This document shows, in pieces, positions 27,312 to 38,500 of a DNA stretch of 64,000 bases (the first letter of the stretch is position 1; the number at the start of each line of letters is the position of its first letter). Under the pieces are notes generated by a model. The model was not told the DNA's origin. It did not search any database and worked only from the letters and a program-made list of their open reading frames with translations. A program made the position numbers and the translations under genes. The DNA is taken from assembly GCA_011037195.1 (NCBI GenBank), contig JAAEAF010000245.1, forward strand, positions 80,051 through 144,050, read 5' to 3'. The DNA is from Triatoma infestans. Lineage: Eukaryota; Arthropoda; Insecta; Hemiptera; Reduviidae.

Positions 27312-29561
27312 CATATTGTCAGTGACATTCTGGAGATTATATTTTTGGGAATTTTTTCGAACAGCTGTTTATTTAAGCAACTGTTTATTTTAAGTAGAAA
27401 CCTATAAAATGTTGCGCTATGGCATGTACTGCAGCTGACTTGTGCAGATTAATGTATAAATGTTCGTCAATAGATAGCGACTGAATATTTCTCCTCAGAG
27501 AAGTAGGAATCACGCCTGTATTTGTTCTTTTGTGAAAAAAAGGCCGCATGATGAAGAGGTTTACATCTTGCTTATTATTATTATTGTTATGGAAGAGAAT
27601 AGCTAAATGATTAGCGTGCTGCACTCTCACGCGAAGATCCCGTGTTCGAGTCCACTTGTGCTGCCCTTACACTTTTTCTTCCTAGGAGCCTCTACAGCTC
27701 ACTGTCCGGTGATGGAGAGTGTTATCTGTATCGAGAGAACATTGTCCTGAGAAGGCTTCGGGCGCAAATGACCATAAATAAAGCGCTCTAAATTTAAAAA
27801 AAATTATTCTTATTTTATCTTGGACGTAAAGTTATTTTTGTAATTAATATAAAATTTGGCTAAAGTTTCCCTCTGTTATAGAAGCGTAGTATAACTGGCT
27901 AAAGTTTCCCTCTGTTATAGAAGCGTAGTATAACTGGCTAAAGTTTCCCTCTGTTATAGAAGCGTAGTATAACTGGCTAAAGTTTCCCTCTGTTATAGAA
28001 GCGCAGTATAACTGGCTAAAGTTTCCCTCTGTTATAGAAGCATAGTATAACTGGCTAAAGTTTCCCTCTGTTATAGAAGCGTAGTATAACTGGCTAAAGT
28101 TTCCCTCTGTTATAGAAGCGTAGTATAACTGGCTAAAGTTTTCCTCTGTTATAGAAGCGCAGTATAACTGGCTAAAGTTTCCCTCTGTTATAGAAGCATA
28201 GTATAACTGGCTAAAGTTTCCCTCTGTTATAGAAGCATAGTATAACTGGCTAAAGTTTCCCTCTGTTATAGAAGCATAGTATAACTGGCTAATGTTTCCC
28301 TCTGTTATAGAAGCATAGTATAACTGGCTAAAGTTTCCCTCTATTACAGAAGCATAGTATAACTTGCTAAAGTTTCCCTCTGTTATAGAAGCATAGTATA
28401 ACTGGCTAAAGTTTCCCTCTGTTATAGAAGCATAGTATAACTGGCTAAAGTTTCCCTCTGTTATAGAAGCATAGTACAACTGGCTAAAGTTTCCCTCTGT
28501 TATAGAAGCATAGTATAACTGGCTAAAGTTTCCCTCTGTTATAGAAGCATAGTATAACTGGCTAAAGTTTCCCTCTGTTATAGAAGCGTAGTATAACTGG
28601 CTAAAGTTTCCCTCTGTTATAGAAGCGTAGTATAACTGGCTAAAGTTTCCCTCTGTTATAGAAGCGTAGTATAACTGGCTAAAGTATAATTATAGAATCA
28701 TGTTTTAAAATTATTAACGACGCTAAACAACTATTCTCTATGTACCTCATATTGGGGGGAAATAATAACCACACTTCCAAATCCTCCCAAACCACATAAT
28801 GGGGTAATCCTCTTGAACATAATGGGGTATTATTAACTACACTAATCTCATTTAAATAAGCCCTGCATATAACTTGATTAGTTCGGATTCTGCAATTGTG
28901 GTCAATTTATTTGAATGGAACATGATCAAACCAAGATTGACTGTTTAATTTAGGGAATAGCATTTTGTAAAATTTTCCTTTGTTATTATTACTATTATAT
29001 TACTTTTGCCACCTTTCAATAATGGAAGACCTAATTGTTTCGCTAAAATATCTGAACTTAATTTTTATTAATAAGAAGCGCATTAATTTCTCTTACTGCT
29101 GTAAGATGTAATTTTATGATCGGGCAAGATTCCAATTTATCACTAGATACAAAATATTTTGTGATTCCATAAGAAAAAATGTTTCTAGTGATTGGTCTGT
29201 GTTTTTTTATGTGTGATTGGAACAAAAAATTAATCCAACAAATCTGGTTGAAAAACTCTCACGACTCACCAATCACGATCTCACTCCTCTGCAATACTCC
29301 CCCCAATTATAATTTTCTACAATTATTAGAGCCATTTTCAAAAAAGTCGAGAAAACCTGGAAAAAATTAGTAGTGCTCTACTTCCGGTATATGGATTTTA
29401 GATCGCAACCATCGTGTAGGAACTGAGAATGCTGTAGGAGCTTCCTGCAGTTTTTCGTTTTTTGTCAAACTGAAATATTTCAATGTAAGCTATAACTGGA
29501 AATATATATCTACGATGAAATAATAAAAGTTATTTCAACGTTATTTGAAACCAGATTTTGC

Positions 29562-29592
<31 letters not shown>

Positions 29593-32500
29593 TATAATAT
29601 GAAACCGTGATGAAGTTAATGTTTGCTTGCAAGAAATTGTAAGATGAATGAAAGAAAATACAAACAATGTCACCGAGGTGAGTGAACAGGAAGTGATGCA
29701 ATGAAGGAACATTTGCACAAATAGTGAGAGTAGAATTGTTTTTATATTTGTCAAGTTCTTCAAAATGTAAATTTATTCCATATTAGGATTTTTTTTTCAT
29801 TTCCTTTAAATAGCTAGCCCAAAACAATGTTTGTCCTTCTTCAACAAGTAGCATAAAAATGCAGCACTCACTATTGTTTGTATAATTAATCCCAAGAAAG
29901 TATACAAACAATAAAATGAAACACTCTCTGACTGATGTGAAACACTCACGCGACTTTCTCTCACTGCAATTAATTTTTTTTTTTTTAAATCTGGAATTTG
30001 AATGCGAAGTGGTAGGATGTACGTACACGTAATGACACAGATCCCCAGAATCCTCTAAAAATCAATTTTTCCAGTATCCGTCCAGGTAGCGATCCAAATT
30101 TAAAGAAAATCTTTCCAGCCGGTTTTAGAGAATATCAAAACAATAAGAATAACAACGGTTCTGTTCAAATTTGAAATTCTACCATTGCTTTAATGTATAA
30201 TTAATTTATGCAGGTATAACGTTGTAGCTCCATAGGAATCCTGGGAAAATGTTTCAAATAAAGGTATTTATTTGTGTAAATTTACAAAGTTTTATGTGAA
30301 ATCGTTGAAGAAAAGCGAAGAAATGGACAAACCAAACAGAAAAGTTGCACTTCCGGTTGATGAATTTGGATTTATTGGACGAAACTTCTTGCCAAGTACA
30401 GGTATGGTACCTTGAAATGGAATATCAGGTTTGATCCCCCTGCGATTTTGCATTGAGATATTTTTCATTCACTAAATACACACATTCCAAACCCAAACAC
30501 ACAGACCACCATCCACTGAAATCATTTATTTCCAGAGAAAACTTTATTTAGAACATTTGACACGTTTGCAATACTTCCTGTTAGTTTGTAATCGAAAGTA
30601 ATAACATTTGTAAAAAAAATAGGCCTCCTAGAATCAAAATGTCCACAATAAAATTAAGAAGTAAAACGAGAAAGGTCATTTTTGTCACAGGGAAGGAATT
30701 AGAGCAGTCGTAGCGCGCTGGACTAGCAAGCGAAGGTCTTCGGGTACGAGGCCAGCAGGCTGTCCTTAGATTTTCTCTTCCTAGGAGCCTCTACAGCTCA
30801 CTGTCTGGTGATGGACAATGTTGTCTGTTACAAGAGAACACTATCCAGAGGCAGGCAGTGTAATGAGGAGACACCGGACACCAATGACATAGATGTTGAC
30901 GCTCCTTAAATTAAAAGAAAAAAATCTCTAGAAATTATTTAGTAACAAAGTATAACCTTCAAAAATTCAAAAAGAGAGAAATCATTAGGTACTTATCATA
31001 ACTCAATTATTTTCGTTTACCCATGAATTATAATATGTTGAATAAGAAAAGAGTGCAAACTACAAAATAAATAAATAAAAACAACTAATGCCCCTTTGCG
31101 TGGTTGGCTCATGTTAGGTAAGAGCTTTCACTTGCAGCAAGCACACCAACCTCCTTCCTTCATGAACAACTCTCTGCTTTCTCTCTTGGAGCCACCTCAT
31201 ACTTGAAATATTCAAGCCAAACTGACCAAACACGTTGTTGTGATTGAATCAAGCTCGATTTTGTTCTGGACTTGTGAAAAATAATGGTCAATAATATTTA
31301 GGATGAACTTGGTAAATTTCAATGTCATTTAAATTAATTTAATATTCAGGAAATAAATGTTTCAATAAAAAAAAAATCTAACAAAAACTCCTGCCATTTT
31401 AAAACAAGATTAACTACCTTCAATTTTTTTTTTTTTTGTATATTTTCGATTAAGGTCAAATAGTAAAAAAATAATTTAATATTTTTATTTTACTTTTTTT
31501 TTTAAAGTTATGTCATCAAGGAAGCAAAATTTCACTACAGCAAACAACAAAAATCTGGTATGAAACACTCACACTAGTACTCTTACTTTATTAATACAAT
31601 TATATTAAAATGGCAAATTTTCATATAACATCACATTTTGCTCATTTGTACTAATATAAATATAGAGGTGGTGGGGGGTAGTGCCAACCTACCGACCCAA
31701 GCAACTAGGAAAGTGAACAACGCACCACCAACATACACATAATCACATATGTTCGAAAATTAACTCAACAAATTCCTTTACAAAAGTAATAGATTTGTAT
31801 TGGTAAAATTAGATTCTAAGCTTAAAGAAAATCTTTATAGTCACTTTCGAGATAATTAGAAAATAACAAAAAACGTAATCAATTATTAAACATAGATGGT
31901 GAGACAGTAAATATATTTATCAGAAAGAGAGTGCCAATAACATTGAAAAAATTACAATATTTGAAATGTGACGTCACAGATACCACAGAAATCCCTATAC
32001 AAACTTTTTCGGGAAAATATTTATTCTAAGTTTAAAAAAAAATCACTGCGACCTCTAAAGGGAAAAAACTTTTTCAGTAAATGCGCGCTTCTTGGTAACA
32101 AATTATCTTCAAATTTGAAATTCTAACAATACATTTAACGTAACTTCAAATATTAAAAGTGATTGAACCGTACCCGTACTGAAGAGATACAGTTCTTTTG
32201 AGGAAAGCTTATAAGATGCTACTCCCCCAAATCCCTCCCAAAGAACAATTTTTAAATGTCACAAATAAAAGTGATAGGTTGTGGTGGTTGGTTCCGCAGA
32301 GCTGGAAAGCATCAGAGACATTTTCCGTGGTAGCCTGCTTCATTTTGTGGTCATCGACCGGTTTCGGGCGTTCGCCCATCTTCAGGATGCGTTTTTCAGA
32401 CAGTGTGCAAACACAGACTCGTACAGAGACTTAGTTTCACACTAACTCAGTCTTGGTGTCTGTGTCTAGTTTAACTCAGTGTTGGCACACTGTCTGAAAA

Positions 32501-35500
32501 ACGCATCCTGAAGATGGGCGAACGCCCGAAACCGGTCGATGACCACAAAATAAAGCAGGCTACCACGGAAAATGCCCCAAAAGTGATAGGCATTCATGTG
32601 TGAAAGTCATAAACGAATTTTTTGAAAATATTTGGAACCCTTTTTGAGAAAATGGCGAAAAAAATTCAGCAAAGTAGAACGTCTGTTTGATGATGGAAAA
32701 CCTGCGATTTGTCTTACTGATATTTATCACACATACACACTCACACACATTATATATATATATATATAGTGGCTATTCTCTAAAAACATTTGTTTCTCAT
32801 TAAAATGTTTAACATTAAAATTCGGTTTAACATTTAAATGTTAACAATTAAAACATTATAACATTTTAATGAGAACAACCTAGCCTTTAAAATGCAATTT
32901 TAGGTTTTGCTGGGGGCTATCCAGAGTGCACTGCCATAAAATATACTTAGATTTTGGACTTTGTAGATGGAGTGATTTTAAAACCATATCCATTAGGACC
33001 TGACAATAAAATTTCATTGTGGCAATCACATTGCAGACGGCTGTGTAAAAACTTTTGCATTTTGTTTTCATTAAACGTACATAAATTGAATAGAAAAATA
33101 TCAATAGCGTTAAACCATAACAAACTGACAGTGATGATCGACCGAGACAGCAGACTGGAGTTCCCCCTGACTCTATACTCCTACTGAACAAGTGATTGGT
33201 GCGTTCCAATTCATAACTGAACCCAGCAAACTTTATTTTATTATTTTTTTTTTTTTTAATGAAAACAGGAACAGATTAGCAAGTATCATAGTTATAGATT
33301 TATGGTTAATTGGTGCTCTTAAAAATCTCGGGATGGAGGTTGAGGGTTAATGATCTTTTGAAATTTCTAAACTATTTCATCTAATGAATTTCCCAAACAA
33401 TATCTCACCTAGCAACTCTAAACAAGCCTAAAAATCAAAGAATGTGTCGGAAAGAGTTGGAATAGCAAACATCTTGTTTGAGCCTTCATACATTATTCTT
33501 CCCTACTTACTGAACACAATCATAATTCCACTGATTATGGTTTGGGTAATGAAGTATATTTTTATGCAGTCATAACCAAAGGTAATTTGTTGATGGAAAT
33601 AGATCTTGTTCAACAGTATAAGATTATTTGTTGTGGTGGTTGGTTCCGCAGAGCTGGAAAGCATCAGAGGCATTTTCCGTGGTAGCCTGCTTCATTTTGT
33701 GGTCATCGACCGGTTTCGGGCGTTCGCCCATCTTCAGGATGCGTTTTTCAGACAGTGTGACAACACAGACTTGCACAGAGCGAAGTTAGTTTACACACTC
33801 TTCTGTGCAAGTCTGTGTTGTCACACTGTCTGAAAAACGCATCCTGAAGATGGGCGAACGCCCGAAACCGGTCAATGACCACAAAATGAAGCAGGCTACC
33901 ACGGAAAATGTCTCTGATGTATAATATTATATCATTCTGTGTACATCTTACCATGAAGTATACAAATTGGTTGTCATATAAGGCAGGAAAGATGGCAGTT
34001 TCAGCTTGGTGACTGCGGATTCTGTATTTCTTTCTCATTAGTGTTCATTTTTTTTTTTTTAAATTGAAATCAGGAAGGCAACTCTTAATTAAAGAAAACC
34101 ACGCCTTGTTCTATGCAACGAATGAATAATTCTATGTAATCCTGAAATGATTAAAATTAGTTAGAATTTTATTTGCTTAGGGAATCAAGAAAGCTAATAA
34201 AAGAGTCGTAAATGGGGTTTTTGCAGCTAAACTCTGGAAAAACAGCACATTAGCAAACTTTATGAAGTAGGGTCAAAACAGGGAGGAAATGAAATTAGAA
34301 AAATTGGCCGTTTTTTAAGCGAGGTCTATATGAGAGAAAGGTGTTCTTCTAGAAGAGAAACAGGACCACTGAGGTCAGGCAATTCGCGGGATTGCTGTAC
34401 CCAGCTCTATGGAACAGTACAATCCAAACTAGGATAAAAAAAAAATCTGGTGTGGAACACTCGCACAGCTTTCCCTTACTTCTATTTTCTTTAAACTTCA
34501 AATTTAACTCATTTGTGCTAACACAAATATGCGGTTGATGGCACGGGGGGTGGGGCAAATACCAACCTATCAACCCAAGCAGGCAGATGGAAAAGTGGTT
34601 ACACTGTTGTCCACAAGAGCGCCCCAATAACAACTAATTCCGTACAAGATTTGCAATTTGGCGCCACAAATTCCGCAGAACTAATTAGAGACTAGACCAA
34701 TTTGGAGTAGGGGAGGGGGTATTTGAAATAAAAATGATTGGTTTGTAACTGGGCAGTTAGCAATCCAAGTTTGATGAAACAGCTGTAGTTGTTTTTGAGA
34801 AAATTTCAAAAACTTAAAAACCTCTGTAAATCTGTACTTCCAGCTAAACGATTTTCTTGAAATTTGGAATTCTTGCAATGCTTGAAATAAGCATTAATAC
34901 TATATAGTCGCTAAAACCGTACATTTTTTCCGATTTTCTATAAACTTGAAATCCTAGCACGCTTTCATGTACTTTCAATATTACACAAAATGGTACATTT
35001 TCTGAAATGGAACTTTAGAAGGAAGTTTATTAAGCAGCTTCCATAGAACCTGATAAATATATCAGTTAAAAGTGATAGGCCTTTGTGTGTATAGTTATCA
35101 AGCGTTGTTTTTAAAGAAAATCGTTCGAGACGTAAAAGATGAAAAAGCTGTTCATTAAAGTCACACGTCTGAGTTTGGACCAAAATCTTCGAGCGATGTT
35201 ATATTCCTAAACGGAATAAAGTTTGTGCTCCGTGTTTTTGTGATATTTTGTTCTCACACAGACAGACTAGCACTAAAACCTCTGCACTGTCTGTTGTGCT
35301 GGACACTCAGTGTGGCGATCGTGGCACATTTTCGAAATTGAGTTTCCATCGGTAATACATGTTTTGTGGCAACCTGAATTAGAAAAAGTATTTTTAGCGC
35401 TTTCCTCTAAATACCATTTCAGTAATATGTGAGGTTTTTCTTTTTGTTTCTAATTCAAATTAAAAAATGTAATTAATCCTTATTCACACATAATTTATGC

Positions 35501-38500
35501 ATAATATAAAATGTATTAGTAAGGTTTTTTTTTTTGTTTTTTTTACTTTAAAATATTTTTCTTTCATTGTTTTGCTTCGTTCCTATATTATAATTTTTCA
35601 ATATTCATAAGTTTTAAGTAGGAAAATTTAATGGCAATAATCAATCATTGTATCAAACCCATCTTATTTTAATTTATTTTTTCTAAATATACAATTAGCT
35701 ATTGGATAACAATTTTCATGTTTTTTGATATTAAAATGTAAATTATTATATGTATTATTACTTTATATAAGTGGAGTATTTTGTAAATAATCTCTTCCTC
35801 ATTATGGTTACTTATGAGAGGGGAAAACCAACGTTATGCCCTTGTTGTAATAAACTTCTTCATAGCAGTATCGACTTAAGTGCTGAATTAACACTAGCAA
35901 GAACAATTGGGTAGATCAAGTAGGAGAGGGGCAGAACCTGCTTCATCTTGCACGTAAATAGTCGTAGGTAATGGACAGGTCTTAATACTCGGATTGCATG
36001 TCATCTTAATCTGCAACATGATGGGGAAAGTAGACTCCGCTCCTTTCTTGTTTGTTCTACTCATCTTTTCTTGCCAATGTTTATTTAGCTTTAAGTTGAC
36101 ACTACTCTGAAGAAGCTTTTTGCAATATGGACGAAACGTCGGTTATAATAAACCACTGACGCGTTCTCAACCCGAAACCTAAATGTTTTGTAAGTATGGT
36201 TAATCCAATTCCTGGAGGTAATCAATAAAAATAAACTTTTAGAAAAAATCTCCTATGCTGACGAAAACACACAAACAGAGATTATTCTCATAACATAAGT
36301 CTCTCATATACTGGATGTAGAGCACAAGTATTTCTGTTCGAAAATGTAATCACGAAGCAATACTTCCTCTTATTATTGTAAGAGAAAGTACTAACAAAAT
36401 TCTTATAAGAAGCTTGCCAATATAAGAAGAATCACCAACTCGGTAGACAATGCTCTGTGATACAAGCAAGTCATACGTATTTCAGAAGTATGGCCAAGGT
36501 TACATCCTCTTTGTGCCAATTACGGTAAAAAATAATAAAACAAATATTCACAGTAAGTATTTATGAGTATAATACTAAGTGAATACAAAATACATTTCAG
36601 TGACGTTGTCTCTGATGAAGTATTTCCGGTTTTAATGCTTACCTATTTTCTTGAAGTATTTTGAAGTTTACGTCAATGGGATGATTTGTTTTTTCTTTTT
36701 ACTTTTGTTTTGTCATTTGTACTTATTACCGTCATCAAGTTATTATGATGTTTATTACTAATATAGTAAACAATAATTTAGATTTTCACACACAGTTATT
36801 GAATATAAATCGCGTGACTACAAATTTCTATCGTACAGTTTCATAACAATAATTTTCCTTTTTATGTAGTACAATTCCACTTGAATTTGCAGGTAATATT
36901 GCTAAACTGGTGAAGTGTGCTGGTTGACCAGTGTGCCGCTACAGTGGGAAACAGCCAAGAACGAGACGGTTTGCTAGTTCGTTCTTGCACATAATAAGAG
37001 GACTGGCATAACCGTAACAGGAAAAACATAATTTCCACTAGTATACGTAACTACAGCGGTCTGAGTCCGATAGAAACAGCGAAAATGGCATAAATCTATG
37101 AAATTACTAGTTATTAAAACAAACTGGTGAGCAACACTCACACGACTTCCTCTGACTAATGTTAATAACAATAATTACATATAAAATGACAAATTTTGAA
37201 GTTTCCAACATAAAATATAGGTGATGGATGGACATGAGTGTTTGGAAAAATGTTACAAATAAAAGGGATAGTTTATACCTTTCAATTAGTATTACAAGTT
37301 TTAAAAAAAATCTTTATAGTCTTTCTGAAAACCTCAAAACCTATTCGCTATAGTTGCACTTCAGGTTGATGGATTTTGGCCGAAACCTTCCTGTAGATGC
37401 GGTAATAGTACCTAAACACTTCGTCATTTTCTTTTTGAAATATTTTATATTTATATATATTGAACAAACACACACAGCGCACAGGCCATTTGCTAAAATA
37501 TTTTTTTCGTACTCACGAACTTCAAAACACTACTTCCGGTAAAAAAACAATTTCGAAAGGGAAGGGATTAGCTCAGTGGTTAGCATTAGGAGCCGGATTC
37601 GAGTCCAGCTGTGCTACCCTTAGATTTTATCTTCCTAGCAGCCTCTATAGCTCACTGCCCGGTGTTGTCTGTAACGAGCGAACACTGTCCGGGGGCCGGC
37701 AGGGCACTGAGAGGTCCGGTCGCTAAATGACCAAAGATGTTGACGTGCCTTAAATTTAAAAAAAAAAAAATAGAAAAGTTGAAGGATAGCCAATACTCCA
37801 CCTTACTAGGAATAAGAGAAAGTATTTTTTTTTCTCCCAAGGCCCACCTCTAGCCTATCGGCCATTCTACGGCGAGCAGCCCAGTATAGCGTTGCTTGCC
37901 TCAAGCAACTATCTGAAGATGTGAGGGGGACGTCTGCGAGTCCTGGGCAGAGAGCTAAGTGCTCCCCAGTCATTTCAACGTTTAAGTGGCATAACGGGCA
38001 GAGAGGGGAGGCAGCGACTCCTATCCTGTGCAGATATTACTGCAGGTACCCATGGCCTGTGTGCGGAAGGCAGCTACTCCTACCGCTCTTGGCAAATTGG
38101 CAGGGATTCTATTAAATTGAGGCAACTCCCAGCTCTTTCCAGATGCATGCTCATTAAAAATAAGAGAAAGTAAAAATCTGGTGTGGAACCACATCACTTT
38201 CTCTTACACCAATTCTCATTCTAAATGAGAGATATCTAAATTTTTCAAACTTAAGTTACTTTGGAGGAAAGACATTGTCTCAGCTCCCCAGATTTTCCCT
38301 AAAATAATAATTTTGTAGGAAATTTTCCAAATAAAAGTGGTAAGTTTGTATACAAGTGGTGTAAGTATAAAAGCAAAATTTAAACAAGAAAACCACCTGT
38401 TCTTTATTGAGAAATCGCAGAAAACTGACAAAATCGTTCAAAAAATTCACACTTCCTGCTAACAGATTTTCATTAAATTGGAAATTTTGGAAACATATTT

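Larger units (their letters stand above)
32279..32578. mobile_element. Inverted-arm hammerhead-bearing element, family B, copy 1 (Penelope-like)
   Basis: Two arms of ~100-110 bp in opposite orientation (about 32319-32407 and 32488-32573) share TTTTCCGTGGTAGCCTGCTT...TTTGTGGTCATCGACCGGTT...GGGCG and end towards the centre in GCGTTTTTCAGACAGTGTG. The left side has an extra tail starting TTGTGGTGGTTGGTTCCGCA. A 12-bp direct repeat AAAAGTGATAGG at 32267-32278 and 32579-32590 flanks it exactly, and the interrupted R-element continues on both sides. No protein is encoded. Penelope-like elements are known for inverted terminal repeats and hammerheads; the assignment rests on that architecture. Confidence 0.8.
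31545..32880 (+). repeat. R-element, interrupted by a family B hammerhead element
   Basis: Left end AAAATCTGGTATGAAACACTCACACTAGTACTCTTACT at 31551; interior AATAGATTTGTATTGG and AAATAAAAGTGATAGG. After the insert (32279-32578) the interior resumes as AAAAGTGATAGGCATTCATGTG. A (TA)n tract follows at 32750-32768, and the right end is lost. Confidence 0.65.
33628..33918. mobile_element. Inverted-arm hammerhead-bearing element, family B, copy 2
   Basis: Same architecture and high identity to the 32.3-kb copy: TTGTGGTGGTTGGTTCCGCA at the left, arms with CGGTTTCGGGCGTTCGCCCA and its reverse complement, and the end GGAAAATGTCTCTGAT. The flanks GTATAAGATTAT (33616-33627) and GTATAATATTAT (33919-33930) differ by one base and are taken as the 12-bp target-site duplication. 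The centre differs from copy 1 (CAACACAGACTTGCACAGAG). Confidence 0.8.

Noticed and set aside
27844..28479. 211-codon minus-strand open frame of a 13-residue repeat
   Set aside because: It arises from the 39-bp minisatellite, whose unit length is a multiple of three. There is no non-repetitive coding sequence on either side.
37559..37630. A functional tRNA gene
   Set aside because: A and B boxes are present, but there is no cloverleaf or acceptor stem pairing, and the sequence continues into a repeated SINE body.
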